Positions 12,914-23,085 of a stretch of 64,000 nt of DNA are shown piece after piece. The notes beneath the pieces are model-generated. The model saw nothing but the letters and a program-made list of their open reading frames with translations. It did no database searches and was not told the origin of the DNA. The position numbers were made by a program, and so were the translations under genes. Position 1 is the first letter of the stretch, and each line of letters begins with the position of its first letter. Location: contig WPDH01000045.1 of NCBI GenBank assembly GCA_019137255.1, positions 186,001 through 250,000 on the forward strand, read 5' to 3'. This DNA comes from Corinectria fuckeliana (lineage: Eukaryota > Ascomycota > Sordariomycetes > Hypocreales > Nectriaceae).

Positions 12914-14248
12914 CGGTTGCTACATTGATACCCATTTTACGACACGGGAGGCGTGCAGGCGCCGGATACTTTTGCGGATGCGATGCGAGGGTTGGGGATG
13001 TAGAGGAGGGAAGAAGTCGAGGTGATGAGACGAAGAGGGAAGAGGCTGAGGCAGAGGAAGAGAAGGAAGCGACAGGGAAGAAGAGTTGGAATACGGAACG
13101 CCCTGTAAGGAAAAAAAAACGGCGGCATTGCTTAGAGGAACCTGGCAAATAGACGGAGCGACTATTTTGGGAGTGTACATGGGGAAGCAAGCGGGACTGT
13201 CTCTTGGGAATGATGACGAACCGGCAGGGGACTCATGACTTGGAGTGTTGAATCATTGTCAATTTTGGATAGTCGATGTATTGATGAGAGATGGAGGACG
13301 GCATTTAAATGTAGATATAATAACGATACATCTGTTGACCATCTACCAACCAACAACCTATATTTATGTGCACTAGACACATGTGAACTCGGCAAGTCAC
13401 GATGATCTGACATGCTGTTAGCTTGTTGTCTCATCTCACTAGAGCGAGACAAGAACGAGTCAGACCAGTGAGATGATCGACTCCCTGGCGCCTAGCCCGG
13501 ACCCATCGACCGACGGATCGACCGACGGATCGATCGACGGATTGCTCAAAGGACCGGTCATGGAGCGGCCGAATCGGCACCGTGCACAGTGCTACGTCCG
13601 ACAAAACCGGCACGGAGCTTCCGAGCGGGCGCGCAGTGGAAGTGGATTGCGCCGGAGAGACCCGCCGGGTGTGATGATATACTTACATACTACCTAGGTA
13701 TGTAGCTTAGTAGATATTCATGTCTACTTACTATATCAGACTATTAGGTTGCTTCCCGAGTGGGGGAAAATGGTGTAACTTTGAAGCCTCGTACGCATGC
13801 GGAGTGAAGTGTTTATGGAGAAGGACTACGACAATCGCTGAGGTTCTGTTGTACGGTGACGGTGTCACTCCTCAACTGTTGAAGCTCTTATCTTGTGCGT
13901 GCCTGGCGTGCACCTCCGGGTTCAGTAGGTATGTAATTACAGGCATGCCTGCCGTTAGGCTCATGTAAGCAAGTCGCCCGCGTCGCTACGATAGGGACGT
14001 GCCTGGCTGCCGCTATGTAATCTGTACTTGCGCCATACCTAATCTAAGTATTAACTCGACCGACTCATCCACTCTCACTCACTGACGACATCGCTTTGTT
14101 GAGGCCTGACGATCCGCGACCATCGTCCATCTGTGTCATCAAAGCCTGCTGTTTCATTCTCAACTCGCTCTTCTGAAAGAACACACGCAACTGCGAAGAG
14201 CGTGAGGGAAAACCGAGGAAGAAGGGAGCAGCAGCAAAATCACTGGCT
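12914..14248. other. intergenic region
   Basis: About 1.3 kb with no credible gene. The first part is the purine-rich 3' flank of the transcription factor gene. A short GACCGACGGATC array lies at 13507-13542. The last 200 bases are the probable promoter of the aminopeptidase. Confidence 0.4.
13507..13542. repeat. 12-bp tandem repeat (GACCGACGGATC-like)
   Basis: About three imperfect copies of a 12-base unit built from the palindrome-like pieces CGACCGACGGATCG. Confidence 0.75.
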
Positions 14249-16200
14249 ATGGCTACTCAGCTGCCGAGGCCCGTTTGCGGGGAGGCCGTCAAAGAGCCAG
14301 CCTCAGCCTCAGCTTCAGCTTCAGCACATGCCGAGGCGGCCGGCAAAATCGACTACGAGCTGGTGCTGGAGGATGAGTTTGATGCGCTGTGAGAGGCCCT
14401 GTTGGTGCATACAGTCTGAAACCGTCGGAGCTAACGGGGCGTGTAGGTCTGTTGAGGTTAAGACGGGCGACGATCTCGAGAGCAGCGGCAGCAGCAGTAA
14501 CAGCAGCAGCAACAAGTATCCCGGTACGTGGCCATCTTATGCGCTCTCATAAAGCCGGATCGGCCTGAAAAATGCCCTTTTATTTACTGACGTGTGCATC
14601 ACTTAGCCAAACTTCACGCTCGCAAAGTTGCTGCTGAGCTTGGCGTCAGTGATGGCCTCATCTACCTCCCCGGCGAACCAACCCGGCTCTACGAGGACTC
14701 GGATCAGTCACCTCCCTTCAAGCAGCGCAGATAGTAAGCTTCCCCTTCCATCCCATTCCTTCCCCCCTTCCCTCCTTAGTTTCCATCTCTGACCCGGCCA
14801 ACAGCTTCTACTACCTGACCGGCGCCGACTTCCCGGACTGCGCCGTCACCTACGAAATCGCCGCTGACCGTCTCACGCTCTGGATCCCATATGTCGAGCC
14901 GCGTCAGGTCCTCTGGTACGGCGCGACTCCCAACGCCGCCGAGGCCATGCGCCGCTACGACGTCGACGACGTGCGGTACACGGCCCAGTTGTCCAAGTTC
15001 CTCCACGGCCAGCTTCGGCCCGCCACCACGCTCTACATCCTGCATCCGGACCAGGTCCCTCCAAAGCTGACGGACCGCCCGCGCGGCCAGACGCACATCA
15101 ACTACTCCAAGCTGCGTCCGGCCATGGACCAGGCCCGCGTCGTCAAGACTGACTACGAGGTCGCGCTCATCCGCCGCGCCGCCAAGATCTCGTCGGCGGC
15201 TCACCGCGCCGTTGCCGAGCGTCTGCTGACGATGCGCAACGAGCAAGACGTTGAGGCCGTGCTCATCGCTGAGTGCACTGCGCGCGGCGCCCATGCCCAG
15301 GCGTATCCCATCATCGCCGGCGCCGGCACCAACGCCTCGACGCTGCACTACGACGCCAACGACCAGCCCCTCGCCGGCAAGCAGCTCATCGTCGTCGACG
15401 CCGGCTGCGAGTGGCAGTGCTACGCCAGCGACATCACCCGCACGCTGCCCATCTCGGGCTCCTTCACGCCCGAGGCCGCCGACATCCACGCCATCGTCCA
15501 GCGCATGCAGCACGAATGCATCGCGCGCATCCGCCCGGGCTGCGTCTTCTACGCGCTGCACCTTCTCGCCGCCGACGTGGCTATCCGCGGCCTTCTAAAG
15601 CTGGGCATCCTCCGCGGCGGCTTCGACGAGATCCAAAAGGCCGGCACCGTCGCGGCCTTTTTCCCGCACGGCCTGGGACACCACGTCGGCTTGGAGGTCC
15701 ACGACGTGACAGGCGTGGACCGCCTGCTGATGCGAGAGAGCTTCCACATCGAGGGCGGGAAGCGCGAGATGGTGACGCCGACGACGCTGGGCGCGCTGCG
15801 GCGGATGGCTGCTGCGCCGCCGCCTTACAAGGGACGACAGGCCCTCCGACCGAACATGATTGTGACGGTTGAGCCGGGGATGTAAGTTGATTTTGTCTCC
15901 CACCTACCTGTTGTCCCGCGTCGGGGAAGTACATTCACTAACACGCATTTGCTCATAAGTTACTTCTGCCGCCCCTTTATCGAGGGCTACTTTCTCAGCA
16001 ATGCCGCGCACGCCAAGTTCATTGACCGCGACGTCCTTGAGGCCTACTATGACGTCGGCGGCGTGCGGATCGAGGATGATATTCTCGTGACGCAGGACGG
16101 ACACGAAAACATCTCGGCCGAGGCGCCCAAGGGCGACGATCTGCTGGATGTGATTAATGGGAACTTTGAGAAGCTCGACGTTGAAGAGTCCACGGATTAA
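14249..16200 (+). CDS. pepP: Xaa-Pro aminopeptidase (PEPP / aminopeptidase P type)
   Basis: Metallopeptidase of family M24B that removes the N-terminal residue before proline; probably cytosolic, as no signal peptide is seen. Five exons (14249-14388, 14447-14523, 14607-14733, 14805-15881 and 15960-16200) keep phase and encode 553 residues. The creatinase-like N-terminal domain contains RRYFYYLTGADFPDCAV. The dinuclear metal site is complete: Asp313 (VVDAG), Asp324 (ASDITRT), His407 (GLGHHVGLEVHD), Glu471 (TVEPGIYF) and Glu512 (VRIEDDILVT). The first 70 residues carry an Ala-Ser repeat and a Ser/Asn-rich run that are probably disordered and are not part of the fold. It converges with the lectin gene. 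Confidence 0.94.
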
Positions 16201-16664
16201 GCCGGTCTTCTCCCCTTTTTTTTCATCCTCTAATGTTTTGTTTTGGGCACAATTTAGGTACTATACCAAGCTACATATAGATGGGTTTACTTTTTCTTGG
16301 GACGTGGCTTTGAATCCGCACTTCGAGCGAATCGGGATGGCCTTTTCCTTCCAAGGTGGTTTTGTGGACACTAGAATGCATCAACTGGAATTTGAAGCGG
16401 GATGGTGGCCATCTTAGCATGGGAAGCTGTTCGTGCTCACTACTAGGTACTCAAAATATACGTCTCTTCTCATATGCAGCTATTGCATGTCATGTACAAG
16501 AAACAAAGGCCGAGGAAAAAAAAAAAGGGGGAGGCAGATACAGTCTCAAATCATTATGCTTGATAACACACGCAGCCGCCGAATTGGTCTACACTATCCG
16601 TCACAAAACGCTTTTCCATCTCTTGTTGCTCTAAATATTCATGGACAGCACTGGCAGTAAGCTT
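16201..16664. other. convergent 3' intergenic region
   Basis: This 464-nt gap lies between the ends of the aminopeptidase and lectin genes. It is AT-richer than its neighbours and has a poly-A run near 16520. It probably holds both terminators. Confidence 0.4.
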
Positions 16665-18079
16665 CTATAGGTACTTCTTGGGCATGCTGTTGCGGCGGCG
16701 CTTGTAGACGACGTAGGCGGTGATGAGCAGGCCCTGGGTGCCGAAGAAGACGAGGACGAGGAACGTGTGGCCGGGGGTCCTGTCCAGGACGGCCTCGGAG
16801 AGCGACGAGTGGTGGTCGGAGAGGACGGCCTTGACGGAGCGCTCGTTGGCCTGGAACTTGCGGGTGAGCTCGCGGCGCAGGCCCTGGATCTCCTTGTCGA
16901 GGTCGGTGATGCGGCCCTGCAGCTCCGTGATTTCGTCGACCTTGCGCAGGTCGGCGCGCAGCTGCCCGATCAGCTGCGAGAGCTCGCTGTGCCGCTTCTC
17001 GTCCTGCTGCTGGTGGCGCGAGGCCACGCGGTGCAGGGCTGATAGCTGGTGGTTGGTGCTCTGCAGGCGGTTGTGCAGGTCCTGGAACTGCGTCTTGGAT
17101 GTCTGGAACACGTCGGGGTCGACGTCGGCCAGCTCGCCGCCGTCGTAGGCGTCGTTGCGGGCGTTGTTGTTGCTGCTGCTGGGAGGGTCCTTGTTTGGTG
17201 TCTGCTGCTTGACGGCGTTGTCGTTGCTGCCGGTGTCGGTGTTGTCGGACATGACCACGAGCTTGAATACCTCGAACGAGTCGGGCGTGTCGGGCGTGGC
17301 CGCTGTAACGCCAAACTGGTAGCCGGAGGGGATGCTGAACTTGGTCGTCTCGAAGCAGAGCTGGCCGTCGATCTCAACGCGGAACGAGGCCGCCGACTGG
17401 CGCAGCTTGACCTGGGACGGCCGGCCGAGGTTCCGGTAGTTGTAGGCGCAGTGCCCAAAGGCCATCTCCTCGACGCGCTGCTTGCTGCTGTAGTCGGTCG
17501 ACCCGTCGTTCAGATAGCCGCGGATCATGCCGCCGGAGCTGCCCTGCCTGTCGATGACGAGGGCGAGGCCGTCGAACTTGCCGACCGTGTAGATGCTGGA
17601 GGAGCCGACGGCGGAGGGCCCGCCGCGGACGAGCCAGATGTTGAGGTTGCCGCCGCCGCGGTCGGGCCCGTTGGCGCGGAAGTCGACGTCGGCGATCCAC
17701 TGCGAGCGCCTCAGGGTCTGCGAGGACCAGACGGCGCCGCGCTGGTTGCCGGGGGCCATGGGCGTGAGGATGATGCGGTTGGAGAGGACCTCGGGCAGCT
17801 GGGGGGCGCCCTGGAGGGAGAAGTTGGGGATCTGGCCGCGGCTCTCGGCAGGGCTTATCCTGCGGGACAGGTGAAGCTAGGTCAGCGCGGGTGATTTACA
17901 TGATACTATTCCCACCTTGCTTCAGGGACAGGAACTGGAACTAGAACTAGAACAAGCAGGGGGATGGATTGGCAAGAGACGAACCTTCCGGCATGGCCAA
18001 AGCTGAGCTCGCTGATCAGGTACTGCGCCTGCGACAGGCTTGCTGCCAGCAGCGCAGTGAGGGTGAAGTCGAGACGCAT
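16665..18079 (-). CDS. L-type lectin cargo receptor (ERGIC-53 / Emp47 family)
   Basis: Type I membrane protein expected to cycle between ER and Golgi and to carry glycoprotein cargo. Two exons (18079-17985 and 17859-16665) flank a 125-nt intron and give 429 residues. Residues 1-18 (MRLDFTLTALLAASLSQA) form a signal peptide. A leguminous-type lectin domain spans about 20-235 (QIPNFSLQGAPQLPEVLSNR, FGHCAYNYRNLG, LCFETTKFSIPSGYQFG). An Asn/Ser-rich linker and a coiled coil (about 275-385) follow. One membrane helix lies at about 396-417, with a short basic cytosolic tail. The last four residues are KKYL, a KKXX dilysine signal for COPI retrieval. ALG8 next door also serves ER glycoprotein handling, but the two genes point away from each other. 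Confidence 0.92.
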
Positions 18080-18386
18080 GGCGAGATCGGAGCTGCCTCT
18101 CTTTCGGGGGTCGGATCGGGGGGGGGGGGATTAACGAGGAAGAAGAACAGAACCAAGAAGAGGCCGATCAACGGGCCAACGCAGACAACTCGTACAAAGA
18201 AGGAGCCCGGGCTTGAGTGGTCGGCGGCTCGGAGGAGAATGGGTGCGAGAAGAGAAAGGAACACGAGGACGGCCCAACAAGGCAAGGCTGAGAGGAAGCT
18301 GGAGACGCGAGAGGGTTGGGTGTGAGGACACTTTGCACTACAGGTCAGGTACGATATGGGAGGGGACCCCCTGGAAAAAAAGCCCC

Positions 18387-18452
18387 ATCGACCAACGGAC
18401 ACTTGGAACGGGAAAAAATGGCAGTACAAGGGGGCAGGACTTTTCAATTGAT
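18387..18452. repeat. direct repeat copy 1
   Basis: It begins ATCGACCAACGGACACTTGG and ends GGGGGCAGGACTTTTCAATT. A second, diverged copy lies at 18892-18977. Confidence 0.8.
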
Positions 18453-18691
18453 TAGGACAACACATGAAGCAGTATTAGTTATTAATCATTACTGTCAACG
18501 CTGCATCATTTAATAGTTTGATTTCGCTCTCCATTTTGATTCCTGGCACCACCGTCACCGTCCTAATTTTCCTCAGACATCAGATCGCAAGTACTCCTTG
18601 AAATAATTAGCACAATTTTAGTTTCAGTTTAGAGAACTTAGATAACTTACTTTTAACAAAGTCCTAGATTGTCTTTATTGCAGTCCCGATT

Positions 18692-18796
18692 CTCTAATGC
18701 TTTACTTAATGTTCTAACTCCCTGACGCCTAAACTCCATGACGCTCTAACACACTAATGCCCTGATGCCTTGATACCCTGATGCCCTAATTGCTCT
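18692..18796. repeat. degenerate minisatellite, unit about 8-9 bp
   Basis: Repeated variants of CTAATGCC, CTGATGCC and TTGATACC run through this stretch. Similarity between units is evident by eye but is not exact. Confidence 0.6.
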
Positions 18797-18891
18797 ATCA
18801 TCATAAATAGCGAGACTATCTAAGGAGAGTAAAAACCCAAACAAGCATGTAGCATGTGATATAGATACTTACAGCCCGACTAGAAATATCT

Positions 18892-18977
18892 ATCGACCAA
18901 CAGACACTTAGAACGACACGGCTAGGGATTGAGATGGGAAAAACGGTAGCACAAGGGGGCAGGACTTTTCAATTGAT
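18892..18977. repeat. direct repeat copy 2
   Basis: Second copy of 18387-18452. Relative to copy 1 it shows G-to-A changes (CAACGGACA to CAACAGACA, CTTGGAAC to CTTAGAAC). It also carries about 20 extra bases in the middle. Confidence 0.8.
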
Positions 18978-19453
18978 GAAGCGGGAAATAGACGCTTTTT
19001 GCAGCGGCAGCTTGTTGCTTTGGATCGCAATGCCCTCGACAATGGAATAACACAAGTTGGAATGAAGCCACATGCGATCCTCACAGCCTACTCAGTAGAC
19101 TAGGTGGTGCATTTACCCCTAAACCTGTGGCTTGAAAGCACCCGTTCACAGTGGCTTGAGCTGCGGGTCCCAAGGGAGCTTAGTGATTGGTGGAATCGCC
19201 TGTCTCCCCCAGGAAAAGAATGGGAAAGGGCTAAACCCCCCCCCTGCCGTTCTGGAAGCTTGGGCCCACTGAGAGCTAGGCTGTTTTAGGGCCCAGACCA
19301 ATCTCTCCTAACGGGAGACTTCTCGTGATTTCCATACTACCTAATTGTTGCATGTTGCATAAACCCAGCACCCAGCGCAGCAAGCATCCTTTGTTCACTC
19401 TAGGCTCGTGGATTCGAGGTCATGAGGCTGAGGCTGAGGCACCGACACCGATC

Positions 19454-21127
19454 ATGACAGAGTCATACCCGACGCTGACGCAGTGCGCCCTCGTGGCTGC
19501 CGCGTTCAAGGTCCTCCTCTTCCCAGCTTAGTGAGTCCCGCCGTCTTGTCCTGTCTTGCCTCTGCCTCGCTTGCGCTGCGGCTTGGTCGGACATAGCCGT
19601 TGCGAAACTGATAGAGAGGAGAACGAACCGCTGACATCGTCTGCCGCAGCAAATCTACCGACTTCGAAGTCCACCGCAACTGGCTCGCCATCACCCAAAG
19701 TCTCTCCCTCAAGGACTGGTACTTCGAGAAGACGTCGGAATGGACTCTCGATTACCCCCCCTTCTTCGCTTACTTCGAATGGGTCCTCGCCCACGTCGCC
19801 CGCCTCATCGACCCGCTCATGGTGCGCGTCTATAACCTCGACTACGACAGCTGGCAGACCGTCTACTTCCAGCGTACCTCCGTCATCGTCACCGAGCTCG
19901 TTCTCGTCTTCGCCCTGCAGTCCTTCATTGACTCGACACCGCGGGCCTCGAAGCGCTCCGCCCAGGTCGCCGCCCTGTCCGTTATCCTGTCGCCGGGCCT
20001 CCTGATCATCGACCATATCCACTTCCAGTACAATGGCTTCATGTACGGCATCCTGGTGCTGTCGCTCGTGCTGGCGCGCTGCAGGGCGACGCTGCTGTCC
20101 AGCGGGCTCGTCTTTGCGACGTTGCTGTGCTTCAAGCACATTTACCTGTACCTGGCGCCCGCGTACTTTGTCTTTCTCCTGCGCGCCTACTGCCTTTCCG
20201 CCAAGTCGATCTTCCGGATCCGCTTCCTCAACTGCATCAAGCTCGGACTTGGCATCAGTGGCATTTTTGGGGCCGCCTTTGGGCCTTTTGTAGCCATGGA
20301 GCAGATTCCCCAGCTGCTGAGCAGACTGTTCCCGTTCTCGCGAGGGCTCTGCCATGCCTACTGGGCGCCCAACATCTGGGCCCTGTATTCGTTTGCGGAT
20401 CGCGTTTTGATCCACCGTAAGCTCATCTCCCCCCGGAGAGAATCGCCCATTACTAACCATGATAGTTGCCCCGAGGCTCGGCCTGGCAGTAAAGGAGGGA
20501 GCGTTGCAAAGCGTCACTCGTGGACTAGTTGGTGACACTGCATTCGCTGTGCTACCTGAGATTAGCCCGAGAACGTGCTTTGCTCTAACCCTGTTCTTCC
20601 AGGCGCTGCCCCTGATTAAGCTGTTCTCGCAGCCTACTTGGGAGAACTTCATCGGCGCTGTCACACTGTGTGGATATGCATCTTTCCTGTTCGGATGGCA
20701 CGTCCACGAAAAGGCCATCCTGCTGGTCATCATTCCCTTCAGTCTTATCGCTCTGCGAGACCGACGACACTTGGGGGCTTTCCGACCGCTGGCCGTGGCA
20801 GGACATGTGTCCCTGTTCCCCCTCCTTTTTACGCCGGCAGAGTTCCCCATCAAGACGGTGTACACGATTCTTTGGCTGGTTGTGTTCCTCATGGCCTTTG
20901 ACCGCCTGGCACCAGCCTCGAATAAGCCGAGATTCTTCCTCCTCGATCGATTCAGCACGCTGTATATCGCGGTGAGCGTACCACTCATCTTGTACTGCTC
21001 GCTGCTTCACCAAATCTTCCTTGGCAAGGCCTACGAGTTTCTCCCCTTGATGTTTACGAGCTCGTACTCGGCGATAGGGGTCGTCGGTAGCTGGTTGGGA
21101 TACATGGTGGTGTACTTTACTGCATAA
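19454..21127 (+). CDS. alg8: dolichyl-P-Glc:Glc1Man9GlcNAc2-PP-dolichol alpha-1,3-glucosyltransferase
   Basis: ER membrane enzyme that adds the second glucose to the lipid-linked N-glycan precursor. Three exons (19454-19530, 19650-20416 and 20466-21127) keep phase and encode 501 residues, the usual ALG8 length. The luminal block near the N-terminus is diagnostic: YKSTDFEVHRNWLAIT and EKTSEWTLDYPPFFAYFEW. HIHFQYNGFMYGIL and GWHVHEKAIL are further ALG6/ALG8 family motifs. Many hydrophobic helices run through the rest. The related ALG6 enzyme is the only close alternative; the SLKDWYFEKTSEWTLDYPPFF wording favours ALG8. Start 19454 was chosen because MTESYPTLTQCALVAAAFK immediately precedes the conserved block. 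Confidence 0.93.
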
Positions 21128-23085
21128 TGTTTCGTGCGATACCTAGACTGGTGGACGGTGTTTATATGGCCATCCCTCTAGCAATGATTGCGGCATTGCC
21201 GTGAGCGATACCCTGAAAAATAGATTTCTTTTGCGTCTCTGTGAAGAGTCAAATTTATCTGTCATCCCGCAGCAAATGAATCAAATCGATTCGCCGTGGT
21301 TGATCATGGTGACTTGTGATTGCATGTCTTTCCTAACTGAATGCTTGGCTGGCACCTGATTCGTGAAGCCACTTTTGGGCACGACATCTGAGTCAGCGAG
21401 TCTAAATAGGGTAATTGTGGGGACAATTCCACGTGAGACGCAAGGCTGATGGTCTTTTTGGGGCTAACAACCTCAATCCAGGACATGGGTCTGCACCGTT
21501 GTCGAAGAACTTCATTTGAGACTCAGCGGCTTCTGGGGTGTATTTCGAGACCTAGAGCGTGCACCACGCATCGTTTGGAAGAGGAAAAAGCGGCGGGAAA
21601 GGAAATATAGGGTGCACGTTGGGATACGGCATGCACGCCGAGAAGACGCGGCTGCATTGGATATTTACAGGATCCGCGACGGGTTGATATCGCATGATTT
21701 CGGGGGACAGGGCTTTGTTGAGCTTGCTTTCAGGGCCCGCATATGGTTTCCGAACTATTGCAAACCCATTCGAACACTTAAAAGCGCATGCCAGGTGTTG
21801 TGGGCGGACAGCACGACACGTCCGGGAACGCGGTCCCGGAGGAGGCGGTTTTGGCCAGCGGCCCACCTGGACAACGGGGCGCATTTGCGATTTACACGTG
21901 CATGGGGATATCTGGCCGAAGAATCAAGCAAAAATGATGCTTCGGGCAGCGTTGGAAGCGACGGGATGCGGCGAGCAGAATGAGCCCAAAAACGTGGGTG
22001 AACGGAGGGACTGGGTGGTGCTGGCAGCCGGGGAGAGTGGTCTGGCGGAGTGGAGGAGGGTGAGTGTTGCGAGGCGTTTGGTGGATGGCGGAGGAGGAGG
22101 GAAGCAAGGGAAGCGCCGCGCTGCCGGGGAAGGGGGGGCGGGGGTCGTGTCAGTGGGTGTTAGTGAGCTGTGGTGGTGCCGGCCGGGTTTTTTCGACCGG
22201 GGGTGCCCAATCTTTTGGGACCGTTCAACTGTGGCATTGGGGTTGAGGCTGGGTGTTAGATGCGCGACTGGGTAGCTGTTTTCCGTTTGTTTGACCTACT
22301 GATGCCACATGCTATCTCCCCGCTGCTCTTTGTCTATTGTTCGCTGTCTACCCGGGCGGGTGCCGTTCCGTGACGCTGGTGGGTGATCGATCCATCACTA
22401 GTTAGCGGTACCTGGCGCCCGACCCATGCGGCAATGGCATAGGTACATCGACAGTACCTGGCCCCTCAGAGACCATCGTACGGGAAAACAAGTATCTGTT
22501 CTGGTACCCCCTATCGCCCTTAAACCCCGGTTTTTTTCTCTGGTCTGCCTGCTACTGGCTCCCAGCGGTACTTTGCACTAACGCCAACCCACGTCTACCC
22601 TCGCTCCTGCTTTTCTTCCTCCCCCCCCGGGTGGTCCTCGCCGTTGCTCCCGTCGCGTCAGCCCGCTTCTTCTTCTTTCCCTCCTCCATCATCACTTTTT
22701 TCCTCTCCCGCGCCACCCCATTGCCGCCCTCGCACCGAGCATCGACAACCCACGCCGTGCCTGCTTTCACCGGGAAGCCGTTGCATCTTTCGCGTTGACT
22801 TCTTGTCGACCTCGCCGCGTGTAAGTCGCTCCGTCCAGCTCAACCGCCCAGCCCGCGACGGCAGACCCCCGATTCCCGCCCGCGCGTTAGGCCCGAGGCC
22901 GCTCCACGACGACCCATCTACGACGCCATCCCCCCAAACCCGCTCTCGTCCCCAAATACATTCTCGGAGCCGATGCTGCGACGTCGCTGCCGTCCTCAGA
23001 TTCATTCTTGTTAGTGGGGGGAAAGGCTGCGGCCCAGCCTTGCAGACGTTTCTTTGACGGGGGCTCGCGAGCACTTCTTCCAACC
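21128..23085. other. intergenic region
   Basis: Nearly 2 kb with no convincing gene. A frame of about 190 codons at 21694-22275 has no domain and unusual composition (see rejected items). The last 500 bases are pyrimidine-rich on the plus strand and probably form the Itc1 promoter and leader. Confidence 0.4.

Larger units (their letters stand above)
18080..19453. other. divergent intergenic region with repeats
   Basis: Promoter region shared by the lectin (-) and ALG8 (+) genes. It holds a duplicated segment (18387-18452 and 18892-18977), an AT-rich stretch between the copies, and a degenerate minisatellite near 18692-18796. No gene recognised. Confidence 0.5.

Noticed and set aside
14776..15561. 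261-codon frame opposite the aminopeptidase
   Set aside because: Shadow of the catalytic exon, whose metal ligands are all present on the plus strand.
17049..17894. 281-codon frame opposite the lectin gene
   Set aside because: Val/Gly/Ala-rich shadow of the lectin exon.
19528..20988. 486-codon frame antisense to alg8
   Set aside because: Arg/Asp/Val-rich shadow of the real plus-strand gene; alg8 is certain from family motifs.
21694..22275. 193-codon plus-strand frame with overlapping alternatives
   Set aside because: Gly/Arg/Trp-rich composition typical of a non-coding GC-rich frame; no recognisable domain or splice structure.
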